From: Nelumbo lutea
Taxonomy: Eukaryota; Streptophyta; Magnoliopsida; Proteales; Nelumbonaceae
Length of the DNA stretch: 64,000 nucleotides
Direction of reading: 5' to 3'
Assembly (NCBI GenBank): GCA_022828595.1
Contig: JAKGHH010000002.1
Span: forward strand, 77,100,383 to 77,164,382
Shown here: one piece after another, positions 35,847-48,164 of the stretch
Layout of the letters: the number at the start of each line of letters is the position of its first letter
Numbering within the stretch: the stretch's first letter is position 1
Notes under the pieces: model-generated
Told to the model about the DNA's origin: nothing
The model's input: only the letters and a program-made list of their open reading frames with translations
Databases searched by the model: none
Translations under genes and position numbers: made by a program

Positions 35847-37793
35847 TGAAAGAATGGTAGGATCCATCTAATGGACGCCATAAAGGTTGCGGAATGGGTG
35901 GACGAATTTCAAAAAAATTTCCTACCTTCTCCCAACTGGGAATCATATTCCCTAAGTTTAGAATACAATATTCAAGGATCCCACATGAACCATAATCAAA
36001 CCAGATCTGTACCAAAAGATAAATGGGAGGAATATACCTGATCCGGAGAAGCAGTATATCCCAAAGTTGGTGTTCACGCCCAAAGAATACTCCAAGATCC
36101 GTTCCTGCTGAAGATGACACAGCTGTGGATGGAACAGAACCAGCAGGGTGCGTCCTACACACTGGATCCTTCACAAGAATCCTCTGGAAACACTAAACAC
36201 TGTAACTTTTTCAGTCTTTCTTGCAAGACTGATGTCAAGAACAGATTTCTTGACTTTCTTTTCTTGCAAAGATCCAATCTTGCAATGGCAGATGGCGGCG
36301 GCAGGAGGAGAGAACCAAAACCAAAAAGCTGAACTGCTTTTTTTCTTTTTCTTTTCTGGAGAGTATGAGATCTAATCTCTAATCGCAGAAGGTATCCTTG
36401 TGTATCCGGATGGTTCGAAATCTGATGTATTTTCTTAGGGTTTCTCCTCTTTTCTTCTTGATTAAGAAACCTCCTAATCAGGAGTTATCCCAATCCAAAT
36501 CAGTATCTGGATAGAGGATCATCTTAATCCTATCTGTAGATAAAGTTAGTTTACTCCTGATCTTATCAGGAGGTTACCAGATTCAAATCTGATTTGAATT
36601 TGGTCTCCCAGAGTGGATAAGGTTAAAAGCCCCATCCTTTTCACTAACATTAATCTCAGATTCGCCCCATCTTTTGGGTGATCATATCAGCCCAGTTCGA
36701 AATGGGCTTTTGGCCCATTAAGTATTCAGTGTTTAATTAGTTTCCAATCTGCTGCCCAGTTGGGCTTCTTTGTATGGCGTGGGACCCAAGCATTGATCTA
36801 CACACCAGCCACATGGGTTCGGCCCAGCCTTTAAAACAAGGCCCAGCCGAATTCACTGAAAAAGCTCAATGAACCCCTTGAGTCCATCATATGGACCCTA
36901 TGGGCCCAACACTTACATTAAGTGGTCCCTGGCCAAGCCATCTTATAAAAACCCAGGGACTGTGGGCAGGTGCAAGATTAGCCCATCAGGTACTATCCTA
37001 AAGGGTCTGCCACTTAACCTCTCAGCCCTTAATGCTCACGCCCTGCCCGACACTAGAGGACCTCTCCCTCGGCTGCAAGGAACAGTGCCGCACTCTCCTC
37101 TCACATGGATCCCGGGAATTAAAACCATTTGCAAACATTTTGAAACCGTACATATAATATAAGTATATTAATTTTGCAAAACAAAATTCCAACGATTGAA
37201 ATCAACTGCCGGCAGTTTGGTTTCCATCAGAGAGAGTGCATTCCCGATCATTACCCTTTGTCCGAAAAAGTGGCTGATTCTGTCACTATGACCACCCACT
37301 CAGATGAATTCTCAAACTGCCCCAACATACCCAGGTTTTGATCCCCGCTAAGGATCTCACTTATTGGCATATCAAAGGCAGCCTGATCCAACACCTAGTG
37401 AAGTGTCATAATCGAGTCTAGGGGTCAAGTGTAACTTTCCAGTTTTGCCCATCTATCTCCAAGGTCCAGGGCAAGACTGGAAATCTGGTCCGGTTCTAGG
37501 ATTCAAGTAATCCCATACTGCATGTGCCTCGGGTCTTACCCTGGTGGCTGAGACAGGCCATCCCAACACTTGGTGGCACACCAGCATCAGCCTTGGCAAG
37601 ATAAATCTCCCCAGACTTATCCAATGGCTGTGAACATTTAAAACTACATGAATCTCTATAAATGTCCAGTTTTAGGGTTTTACACAGAATTAAACCAAAC
37701 AACATGAATCAAACATGCACTTTATTTATTTCCACTAAATAACAAGTACATCAAATCAGATTGAAGCTAAGGGCATACATAAACTGTTTAACA
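35847..37793 (-). repeat. 5' LTR of copia element 2 (1947 bp)
   Basis: Begins TGAAAGAATGGTAGGATCC and ends CTGTTTAACA on the plus strand. It is complete and borders the primer binding site correctly. Its outer end touches a truncated subfamily A LTR in the opposite orientation at 37794. Confidence 0.92.
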
Positions 37794-39456
37794 CACACAG
37801 TGTAGGATTAATTGAAACCATGAACTGGACCAGTAATTCAGTAAAGCCCTGGACATTGGAGATTGATGGGCAAAACTGGAAAGTTACACCCGACCCCTAG
37901 ACTCGATTATAATATTGCACTAGGTATTGGATTAGGCTGTCTTTGATGTACCAATCAGTGAGATCCTTAGCGGGAGTCAAAACCTGGGTATGTTGGGACA
38001 GTCCGAGAATTCATCTGAGTGGGTGATCATAGTGATAGGATCAGTCCCTTTGTCGGACAAAGGTAATGATCGAGGATGCACTCTCACTGATGGAAACCAA
38101 GATTGCCGGCAGCCGATTTCAATCATTGAGATTTGTTTTGCAAAATATATTTTATATGAGATATAAAAGTATATAAACTATGGTTTCGAAATGATTTGCA
38201 AAAGGTTTTAATTCCTGGGATCCATACAAGAGAGAGTGCAACACTGTTCCTTGCAGCCGAGGGAGAGGTCCTCTCTTGTCGGGCAATGTATGATCATCAT
38301 GGGCTGAGAGGTTAAGTGTAAGACCATTGAGGATAATACCTGATGGGTTAATCTTGCATCTGCCCATAGTCCCTGGGTGTTACAAGGTGGCTTGGCCCAT
38401 GAACCACTTAGGGTAAGTGATGGGCCCATAGAGTCCAGTTGATGGGTTTTAGGGGGTGCATTGTCCATAACAATGTATTCGGCCAAGCCTTATAACAAAG
38501 GCTGGGCTGAACCCATGTGGATGATGTGTAGATCAATGTTTGGGTCCCACGCCATACAAGGAAGCCCAACTGGGCAGTAGTTTGGAAGGCTAAATGAGAA
38601 CATAAGCTTAATGGGCCTAAAGCCCATTTCGAACTGGGCTATTCATTTAGTTAATTAAAGGGGCAATTCTGAGATGGATTAGTAGATAGGATAGGGTCTT
38701 AATCCTATCCACTCAGAGAGTTCAGATTGAATATGATTCAGATTTAGAAACCTCCTAATGAGATTAGGAGAAAGCTAATCTAATCTGCAGATAAGATAAG
38801 GGTTTATCCCTATCACCTAAAGAGAAGTCTTATCCAAATATGATTTGGATAAGCTGCTCCTAATTGGATTAGGGGCTAATCTTTTAGGTTAACAAAAGAA
38901 GGAGGGGGCGGCAGCCTTTAGAAGACACACAACATCAGATTTTCTTTAGTGCTGAAATCAAGAAGAGAGAATTATGCACCCTGCGAATACTCTCTTGCCG
39001 CCTCCTTGTTCTTTGCGCCCTGTTTGCCAGTTCGATCTCCAATTGTGGGAGAAGTCAAGATTGGATCTTGACATCAGTTCTTTGAGAAAGGTTTGAAAGG
39101 AAGTGTGCTCACGTACCATCCTGCTGATTCTTGCGAAGGACAGAGTTCTTGGAGAAGAACACTGTTGATTCTGCTCCATCCTGCACTGCTCCATCTTCAG
39201 TGGGAGCAGTTTTTGGATCCTTCCTTGACGTGAACACCTCCATTGGGAGATACTGTTTCTCCGTATCAGGTATAATCCCTCCCTACTTCTTTTGGTTCAG
39301 ATCTGGTTCAGTTTATGGTTCAAGAATGATCCTTGACAATATGATTTTCTAAATAGGGAATGTGATTCCCATTTGAAGGGAGAGAAAATTTTTTTGAAAT
39401 TCACCCCTTATTCCACAATCTTTGGGCGTCCATGGGATGAATCTCTCATCCCTTCA
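37794..39456 (+). repeat. Truncated copia LTR, subfamily A, plus orientation
   Basis: Starts within the LTR at cacacagtgtagg and ends at the true LTR terminus CTCTCATCCCTTCA. About 300 bp of its 5' end are missing. The first five bases (cacac) may be half of the target duplication made by the copia 2 right-hand copy. It ends right before the leader of element 3, with gaatt as a possible right target duplication, so it may be an inserted solo LTR rather than element 3's own LTR. Confidence 0.8.
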
Positions 39457-41131
39457 GAATTGTTCTTTATGATATTCTTGATTAATGGGCGAATAATCTG
39501 AAATTAATTTTGCATAAATCTGATTATTATTTAGAATTGTTCTTTATGATATTCTTGATTGATGGGCTGTTCGTACAAGAGGAGATCGAATTCTTGGTTT
39601 GCGTAGGGAACCTGCAATTTTGCAGTTCTTGAATAATTTTTGGTCTGTAAATAATTTTTTTTTTTTTCTAGAATCAATGTATAGGTATTCGATCTGATGT
39701 AATTTTAATAGAAATAGGATTTCTATTTATTTTATTTTGGATCAAAGATGGCGGCACAGAAAAGGAGATTTCGCAGATGGGAGAAATCGCTTTCTGCGAT
39801 TTGCAGTTTGAGAAACTGCATTCTGTGATCTAACCTCTGTTTTGCAGGATGGATTGTGCGAACAGCCCTGTTAGACTAATTCTTGATTTCTTTTTATCAG
39901 TATTTAATTTCAAATTATTTTCTTAAATTAAAGATTTGAATTGAAGATCAAACCCTAGACCCATTCGAACCAAGATTGGTTCAAAACTAGTTTGAACCAA
40001 ACCTAGGGTTTAATAAAGGCTGAAAGTCAGTCCCTAATTTTCCCACCTAATGGCCTAAGAATTGGTGTTTAATTACAAGGGTTAATTCGGCCCAACCTAT
40101 AAAGGCCCAGTTTTAAAAGGTTAAAACTGCTAAAAGCCCATTACTGTGAGATTTAAAGCTATATGGGTTAAACCATTCGGCCCACATACCTAGATAATAT
40201 TAATAGTCTAATGATTAGATTTAAAATGGGCTATTCAATGGGCTTTACAGATGATTAATTGATTGGATCAATTTATCCCTACATGTGATGTATGGATGTT
40301 TGATGTGCTACGTACATGGGCCATAAGTACTTGGCCCATGCTCAATCGTTAGTGGCTCTTGCGCACACCATGGCTGAATGCACATCATTGCCATAGTGTC
40401 CTTTCAGGTCATTGGATGACCTGGTGGACCCCACAACTGAAAGAGGGAAGCGTACGGAACCCCTAGCCGATTAAGGCCCACCAGAAATCTGACTTTATGA
40501 AAGTCAGTGGGAGCCACTCTGGTTTGACCTAAATTAAAACTAGGGCGTTTTTGTTCCCTCTAGCAAATATGAATGCATGTGATAGGAAGACCCATATGAT
40601 GGACTCTCTAAAGGCCTTCCGTCATTAGCACAATGATGGGTCCTTCAGTAATGAGGAAACGCACCATAAAATTGGGCTATCCATTTGCTGTTGGGCTTGT
40701 AAGAGTGTTTCATAAGATGATAGGGGCGTCATAGACCGATGTGGGAGGGGGCTTCACCAGAAAATGGGAACTCTCTCACGGTACCTTGGCGTAACCTGAA
40801 TATGATGGGTAAGCACTCACTGGACAGAAAGGTTTACCTGAAAACGGCTCTGAACCTTATCTGACAGAGGCCAAAGGGAAACTCATTTGATGAGTGGATA
40901 TGATCCGTCATAGAAAGGTGGTGAGGTTATGCAGCTGAAATAGTTGGCTTCACGCACCCCATGTGATTTCCCACATTTCCAGAGACATTTCGTCGTCTCC
41001 GTCACTGAGAAAGGAGGGAAATCTCAGAGATGAACAAATGGGAATAGAACATAGATTAAAAGCCATATCTATGAAATGAACATGAATCAAACTAAGGTTG
41101 TGGACTAATGATTTTGCTATTTTATCAGAAA
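39457..41131 (+). other. Leader of copia element 3 with a 77-bp-period tandem duplication
   Basis: The first part (gaattgttctttatgatatt, at 39457) repeats at 39534, a period of 77 bp. The remainder parallels the leader of element 2 read in reverse complement. TTTTGCAG ends at 39847. The primer binding site and roughly the first 200 bp of the leader are missing compared with element 2. Confidence 0.8.
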
Positions 41132-44100
41132 ATGGCAAACGGCCAATTTGCAAAGCTTCTAGACGATAACAAGCTTAAGGGCCCAAACTATGCCGACTGG
41201 TACAGAAATCTTATGCTGGTCCTAACTTCCGAAAAGTTAGACAAGGTAGTGAAAAATCCTGCCCCGGAACGTCCGGGTGATAGGGCTTCTGAGGCCCGTA
41301 GGAGGGACTACCAAGAGTGGGAGGATAAGAACTCCCTATCCCGATGCTTTGTCGTTGCCTCATTAGACAACTCAATACAGAGGCTAGCCAAGGACATATT
41401 GGACAGTCTAAGAATAATGTATGAAGAGCAGAACCGTTCTACTCGACAGAAGGTCCTGAAATTGTTCATGACCGCGCAGATGACCAAAGGGCAGAAAGTT
41501 CATGACCATTGTCTTCGGATGATGGGATACATTAACGAACTTGAAGCTCTTGGATCCGGGCTAGATCTTGGCACGCAAGTGGATGCCATCCTCAATTCTT
41601 TGCCCTCTTCCTTCAATGCGTTCACAATGAACTACAATATGAATAAGCTGAATGTCAGCGTCCAGGAACTCAGCAATATGTTGCAGAGAGCCGAGGATCT
41701 ACTCAAGAAGGATGAGCCTGTGGTTATGCTTGCTGAAGCTAACAAATCGGGCAAGAAAAAGAGAAAGGCAAAGAAGCCCCAGAAGAAAACTACCACACCT
41801 AAGAAGTAGAAGAAGAACAAGGCATCTGATGTCTGTCACTTCTGCAAGCAGACCGGCCACTGGAAGAGGAATTGTCCTGCCTACCTGGAATCTAAGAAAG
41901 GTAACATCGAAACTTGTGTCATAGAAACTAACATGTTAGTTACTTCTGTGTCCTGGTGTGTTGACTCCGGGGCTTCAACTCATGCGTGTAACTCACTGCA
42001 GGGGTTCAAAGTTAGCAGAAGGTTGAGTGAAGGTGAAGTGACATTATTCTTGGGAACAACTACAAGTGTTGCAGCAGCGGCAATAGGAACCGTAGAATTA
42101 GTTTTTAAAGAATGAATGCTTGTACTTAAAGATTGTCTTTATGTATAAAACTTGAGAAGAAATTTAATTTCTGTTTCAAAACTGTGTGCTAATGGATATA
42201 CTGTTTATTTTAGTAATATGATTACTGTTAAACGGAATAATAAATTCATCGCATGCGGGGAACAAGAGAATGGTCTCTATGTTCTACATCCTTCTCTGGA
42301 AACTAACTTAACCGAAACTACGTTGGTCGAAAATCCCAAGAAAAGGAATCGTGATACAGTAAGTCCCACGTGCCTCTGGCATTACCGACTTGGCCATATC
42401 GGTATTGACCGAATCACAAGGCTGGTAAAGGATGGTCCTTTGGATTTTCTAACTGTAGAAAATCTTTCCACTTGTGAACCTTGCCTTCAAGGTAAGATGT
42501 CTAAGCGGCCATTTGACGGTAAGCCTGAAAGATCTGAAGGCACACTTGACCTAATACATACTGATGTATGTGGTCCCCTGAGTGTTAGGACACGGAATCA
42601 ACACGTGTACTTCATCACCTTTACAGATGATTTTTCACGATATGGTTACGTGTACCTAATGAGACATAAGTCGGAATCATTTGAAAAGTTCAAAGAGTTC
42701 AGACAGGAAGTTGAGAAATAGTTAGGGAGAGAAATTAAGGCCCTTCGATCAGATCGAGGAGGCGAGTATCTCTCTGACGAATTCAGGGACTACTTAAAGG
42801 CCAATGGGATAGTGTCACAATTATCTCCTCCTGCTACACCTCAACTCAACGGTGTTTCAGAGAGGAGGAATAGGACCTTGTTAGACATCGTCCGGTCACT
42901 TCTCGTACGCTCACAATTACCCACATCCTTTTGGGGATACGCATTAGAGACTGCTATCTACGTGCTGAATCGGGTTCCAACCAAATCAGTTCCAAAAACT
43001 CCATATGAACTTTGGACCGGAAGGAAGCCAAGTGTAAGACACTTGAAGATTTGGGGTTGTCCTGCACTTGTTAAAAGAACAAGTGCGGATAAGTTGGAAT
43101 CTAAAACCAGCCGTTGCCTGTTTATAGGCTACCGAAGGGATTCGGTGGGTTATCTATTCTATGACCTGAGTGAGCAGAAAGTGTTCTGCAGTCGAAACGC
43201 CCAATTCTTAGAATCCGATTACATCCTGAACACCCATCGTCAGGAAATAGTTCTTGATGAGGAGAGCTCAGGAGCAGTGGGGGATGTCCCACAATTTCCA
43301 GGTATTGACCAACCTAGAAGAACCACCCGGGTATCCAGACCACCAGTTCGATATGGTTATGACCAGGATAGTTACCTGGTGGAAACCTTGACTAGTGAAG
43401 AGGATCCCGTGAATTACACGGAAGCTATGTTAGACATAGACTCCCAGAAGTGGGTGGAGGCCATGAGAGCTGAAATGGACTCAGTGGAGACCAATGGAGT
43501 CTGGACTCTAGTGGATCCGCCCCCCGGGGTAAAAGCAATTGGTTACAAATGGATATACAAGAGGAAGAAGGGCCCCGATGGCAGGATTGAGACCTTTAAA
43601 GCTCGCCCGTGGCCATGCTTAAATCCATTAGGATCCTGCTAGCTATAGCAGCGTACCATGACTACGAGATTTGGCAAATGGATGTCAAAACCGCGTTCTT
43701 GAATGGAGATCTTAGTGAAGATATCTACATGCAGCAGCCGCAAGGCTTCATTGCTGCTGGTCAGGAACACATGGTATGTAAACTTAATAGATCCATTTAT
43801 GGACTTAAGCAGGCTTCTAGGAGTTGGAACATCCGTTTTGATTCTGCAGTCAAAACGTTTGACTTTGAGCAGAATCCGGATGAGCCCTGTGTTTACAGGA
43901 AGTCCAGTGGGGATAAGATCACATTTTTGGTGTTGTACGTGGATGATATCCTACTCATTGGGAATGATGTTGGAATGTTGACTTCGGTCAAGGTATGGCT
44001 ATCACAGCTGTTCTCCATGAAAGATCTTGGAGAAGCTTCATACATACTGGGTCTTCGACTGTATAGAGATAGATCGAAGTGGATAATTGGATTATCCCAG

Positions 44101-44922
44101 GCTGCTTATATTGACAAAATTGTCAAGAGGTACAGCATGGAGAACTCCAAGAAAGGAAACGTTCCTTTCAGGCACGGAGTCACTCTCTCCAAGAAGATGT
44201 CTCCCAAGACTTCTGAGGAGATTGAGAGCATGAGAGACGTTCCCTATGCCTCAGCCGTAGGGAGCATCATGTATGCCATGCTGTGCACTCGCCCTGACAT
44301 TGCTCAGGCGGTGAGTGTGTTAAGCAGATTCCAGGCAAACCCAGGGCAGGAGCATTGGACTGCTGTGGAAAACATACTCAAATACCTTCGAAGGACAAAA
44401 GAGTTTTGTCTAGTATTCGATGGTAGTTCACTACAAGTTCTAGGGTATACCGATGCCAATTTCCAGTCGGATCCAGATGATAGAAAGTCTACATCTAGGT
44501 ATGTTTTCATGATAGGATCGTGTGCTGATTGTTGGAAAAGCAGCAAACAGGGGTCCACTGCAGAGTCCACAACCGAGGCCGAGTACATTGCCGCAAGTGA
44601 AGCTGCCAAGGAAGCCGTGTGGATGAAGAAGTTTATACACGAATTGGGAGCGATTCCATCCAGCACATCTCCCATCTCGTTGTTGTGTGACAACAATGGA
44701 GCGATCGCCCAGGCTAAAGAGCCTCGGGCTCACTCGAAGTCGAAGCACATCGAGAGAAAGTACCATGTACTGCGGGAGATTGTTGGTAGAGGGGACGTCC
44801 TGATTCAGAAGGTAGCATCAGCGGATAATGTGGCAGACCCATTGACTAAGCCACTGACACAGAAGGTGTTTGAGAAACACGTTGAAAGTATGGGACTCCG
44901 GCTTGTACCAGATTGGACCTAA
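41132..44922 (+). pseudogene. gag-pol of copia element 3, broken
   Basis: Starts at the ATG at 41132 ([19 protein letters not shown]) and follows one frame to about 43604, with four stops: TAG 41807, TGA 42113, TAA near 42146 and TAG 42719. An in-frame gap in gag removes QFDQIE. Domains: zinc knuckle [14 protein letters not shown], protease [14 protein letters not shown], integrase ([36 protein letters not shown]). Near 43604 about 60 nt are deleted (relatives have [11 protein letters not shown] here) and the frame shifts. RT ([27 protein letters not shown]) and RNase H (STTEAEYIAASEA; LLCDNNGAIAQAKEP) then run open to TAA at 44920-44922. Confidence 0.92.
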
Positions 44923-44936
44923 GTGCAAGTGGGAGC
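44923..44936 (+). promoter_or_regulatory. Polypurine tract of copia element 3
   Basis: gtgcaagtgggagc lies directly between the pol stop codon and the TGTTAGACAG start of the 3' LTR. It is the plus-strand primer site, conserved in elements 1, 2 and 5. Confidence 0.8.
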
Positions 44937-46874
44937 TGTTAGACAGTTTTTTGTATGCCCTTAGCTTCAATCTGATTTGATGTACTTTTGTTATAAATAA
45001 AGTGCATGTTTGATTCATGTTGTTTGGTTTAATTCTGTGTAAAACCCTAAAACTGGACATTTATAGAGACTCGTGTTACTTTTAAGTGTTCATAGCCGTT
45101 GGATTAGTCTAGGGAGATTTATCCTGCCAAGGCTGATACTAGTGTGCCACCAAGTGTTGGGATGGCCTGTCTCAGCCACCAGGGTAAGACCCGAGGCACA
45201 TGCAGTATGGGATTACTTGAATCCTTGAACCGGACCAGATTTCCAGTATTGCCCTGGACCTTGGAGATAGATGGGCAAAACTAGAAAGTTACACCTGACC
45301 CCTAGACTCGATTATGACATTTCACTAGGTGTTGGATCAGGCTGCCTTTGATATGCCAATCAGTGAGATCCTTAGCGGGGATCAAAACCTGGGTATGTTG
45401 GGGCAGTTTGAGAATTCATCTGAGTGGGTGATCATAGTGACAGAATCAGCCACTTTGTCGGACAAAGGGTAATGATCGGGAATGCACTCTCTCTGATGGA
45501 AACCAAACTGCCGGCGGTTGATTTCAATCGTTGGAATTTTGTTTTGCAAAATTAATATATTTATATATATATATGTACGGTTTCAAATTGTTTGCAAATG
45601 GTTTCAATTCCCGGGATCCATGTGAGAGGAGAGTGCGGCACTGTTCCTTGCAGCCGAGGGAGAGGTCCTCTCTTGTCGGGCAGTGCTTGATCATTAAGGG
45701 CTGAGAGGTGTAAGACCATTGAGGATAATACCTGATGGGCTAATCTTGCACCTGCCCACAGTCCCTGGGTTTTTATAAGATGGCTTGGCCCAGGGACCAC
45801 TTAATGTAAGTGTTGGGCCCATAGGGTCCATATGATGGACTCAAGGGGTTCATTGAGTTTTTCAGTGAATTCGGCTGGGCCTTGTATTAAAGGCTGGGCC
45901 GAACCCATGTGGCTGGTGTGTATATCAATGCTTGGGTCCCACGCCATACAAAGAAGCCCAACTGGGCAGCAGATTGGAAAGTAATTAGACACTGAACACT
46001 TAATGGGCCAGAAGCCCATTTCGAGATGGGTTGATATGATCACCCATCCTTGGGGCGAATCTGAGATTAATGTTAGTAAAAGGGTTGGGCCTTTAGCCTT
46101 ATCCACTCTTGGAGACCAAATTCAAATTAGATTTGAATCTGGTAACCTCCTGATAAGATCAGGAGTAAGCTAACTTTATCTGCAGATAGGATTAAGATTA
46201 TCCCCTATCCAAATACTGATTTGGATTGGGATAACTCCTAATTAGGAGGATTCTTAATCAAGAAGAAAGGATGAGAAACCCTAACCAAGAAAGAGAAATA
46301 TCAGATTTCGAACCACCTTGAAGAGATATAGGATATCTCCTGCGAATTGATATAGAATCTCATTCATACTCTAGAAAAAGAAAAGGCAGTTCAGCCTTTT
46401 CGCCTTTAGAGTTCTCCTCCTGCTGCCGCCATCTGTTTTTGCAAGATTAGATCTTTGCAGGAAAGAAAGTCAAGAAATCTGTTCTTGACATTAGTCTTGC
46501 AACAAAGACTAAAAGGATTCAGTGTTTAGTGTTTCCAGAGGATTCTTGTGAAGGATCCAGTGTGTAGGACGCACCCTGCTGGTTCTGTTCCATTCACAGC
46601 TGTGTCATCTTCAGCAGGAACGGATCTTGGAGCATTCTTTGGGCGTGAACACCAACTTTGGGAGATACTGCTTCTTCGGATCAGGTATATTCCTCCCATT
46701 TATCTTTTGGTACAGATCTGGTTTGATTATGGTTCAAGTAGGATCCTTGAATATTGTATTCTAAATTTAGGGAATATGATTCCCTGTTGGGAAAAAGGTA
46801 GGAAATTTTTGAAATTCGCCCACCCATTCCGCAAGCTTTATGGCGTCCATTAGATGGATCCTACCATTCTTTCA
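44937..46874 (+). repeat. 3' LTR of copia element 3 (1938 bp, subfamily B)
   Basis: Runs from TGTTAGACAG to CTACCATTCTTTCA. It shares variants with the element 2 LTRs. It is followed by gatcc and then leader sequence of a minus-strand copy. Confidence 0.92.
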
Positions 46875-48156
46875 GATCCAATAGAAAATGGATAGCCCAA
46901 TTTTATGGTGTGTTTCCTCATTACTGAAGGACCCATCATTGTGCTAATGATGGAAGTTCTTTAGGGAGTCCATCATATGGATCTCCCTATCACATGCATT
47001 CATATTTGCTGGAGGGAACAAAAAAATTATGCCCTAGTTCTAATTTTAGGTCAAACGAAAATGGCTCCCACTGACTTTCACAAAGTCAGATTTCTAGTGG
47101 GCCTTAATCGGCTAGGGGTTCCGTATGCATCTCGGTTGGGCTTCTTTGTATGGCATGGGACCCATGCATTGATCTACACTCCAACCACATGGGTTCGGCC
47201 CAGCCTTTATTACAAGGCCTAGTCGAATTCACTGAAAAGCTCAGTGACCCCTGAGCCCATCACATGGACACTATGGGCCCAACACTTACATTAAGTGGCC
47301 CCTGGGCCAAGCCACCTTATAAAAATCCAGGGACTGTGGGCAGGTGCAAGGTTATCCCATCAAGTATTATCCCAAATGGTTTTACACTTAACCTCTCAGC
47401 CCTTAATGATCAAGCACTGCCCGACAAGAGAGGACCTCTCCCTCGGCTGCAAGGAACAGTGCCGCACTCTCTTCTCACATGGATCCCGGGAATTAAAACC
47501 ATTTGCAAACTTTTTGAAACCGTACATATACATATATATATATATATATTCCAACGATTGAAATCAACTGCTGATAGTTTGGTTTCCATCAGATAGAGTG
47601 CATTCCCGATCATTACCATTGTCTGACAAAGGGGCTGATCCTGTCCCTATGATCACTCACTCAGGTGAATTCTTAGACTGCCCCAACATGCCCAGGTTTT
47701 GACCCCCGCTAAGGATCTCACTGATTGACATATCAAAGACAGCCCGATCTGACACCTAGTGAAGTGTCATAATCGAGTCTAGGGGTCAGGTGTAACTTTC
47801 CAGTTTTGCCCATCTGCCTCCAAGGTCAAGGGCAATATTGGAAATCTGGTCCGGTTCAAGGATTCAAGTAATCCCATACTGCATGTACCTTGGGTCTTAC
47901 CCTGGTGGCCGAGACAAGCCATCCCAACACTTGGTGGCACACTAGTATCAGCCTTGGTAGGATAAATCTCCCCAGACTTATCCAATGGCTGTAAACATTT
48001 AAAACTAACATGAGTCTCTATAAGTGTCCAGTTTTAGGGTCTTACACAGAATTATACCAAACAACATGAATCAAACATGCACTTTATTTATTTACACTAA
48101 ATTTCAAAAGTACATCAAATTGGATTGAAGCTAAGGGCATACAAAACTGTCTAACA
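46875..48156 (-). mobile_element. Remnant of copia element 4 (leader piece plus partial LTR)
   Basis: 46875-47134 matches the element 2 leader at about 34492-34735. At 47135 (gttgggcttctttg) it jumps to the middle of a subfamily B LTR, which runs to the LTR end CTGTCTAACA at 48156. No coding sequence remains. Element 3 probably inserted into its leader. A (TA)n stretch lies at about 47527-47550. Confidence 0.8.
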
Positions 48157-48164
48157 TCTAGGTC

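Larger units (their letters stand above)
28287..37793 (-). mobile_element. Copia element 2 (subfamily B), near full length
   Basis: Two LTRs (28287-30228 and 35847-37793), primer binding site, leader, gag-protease-integrase, RT, RNase H and polypurine tract, all on the minus strand, 9.5 kb in total. The five bases outside the LTRs differ (gtctt on the left, cacac on the right), so the two ends were not created by one simple insertion. The left LTR sits in the gypsy LTR; the right LTR abuts a truncated subfamily A LTR. Confidence 0.9.
39457..46874 (+). mobile_element. Copia element 3 (subfamily B internal region and 3' LTR), plus orientation
   Basis: Leader, gag-pol, polypurine tract and a complete 3' LTR on the plus strand. 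Proteins and leader are nearly the same as in element 2. The element's own 5' LTR and primer binding site are absent; a truncated subfamily A LTR sits in their place. Its 3' LTR ends at 46874, followed by leader sequence of another copy (element 4), so it probably inserted into that copy. Confidence 0.88.
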
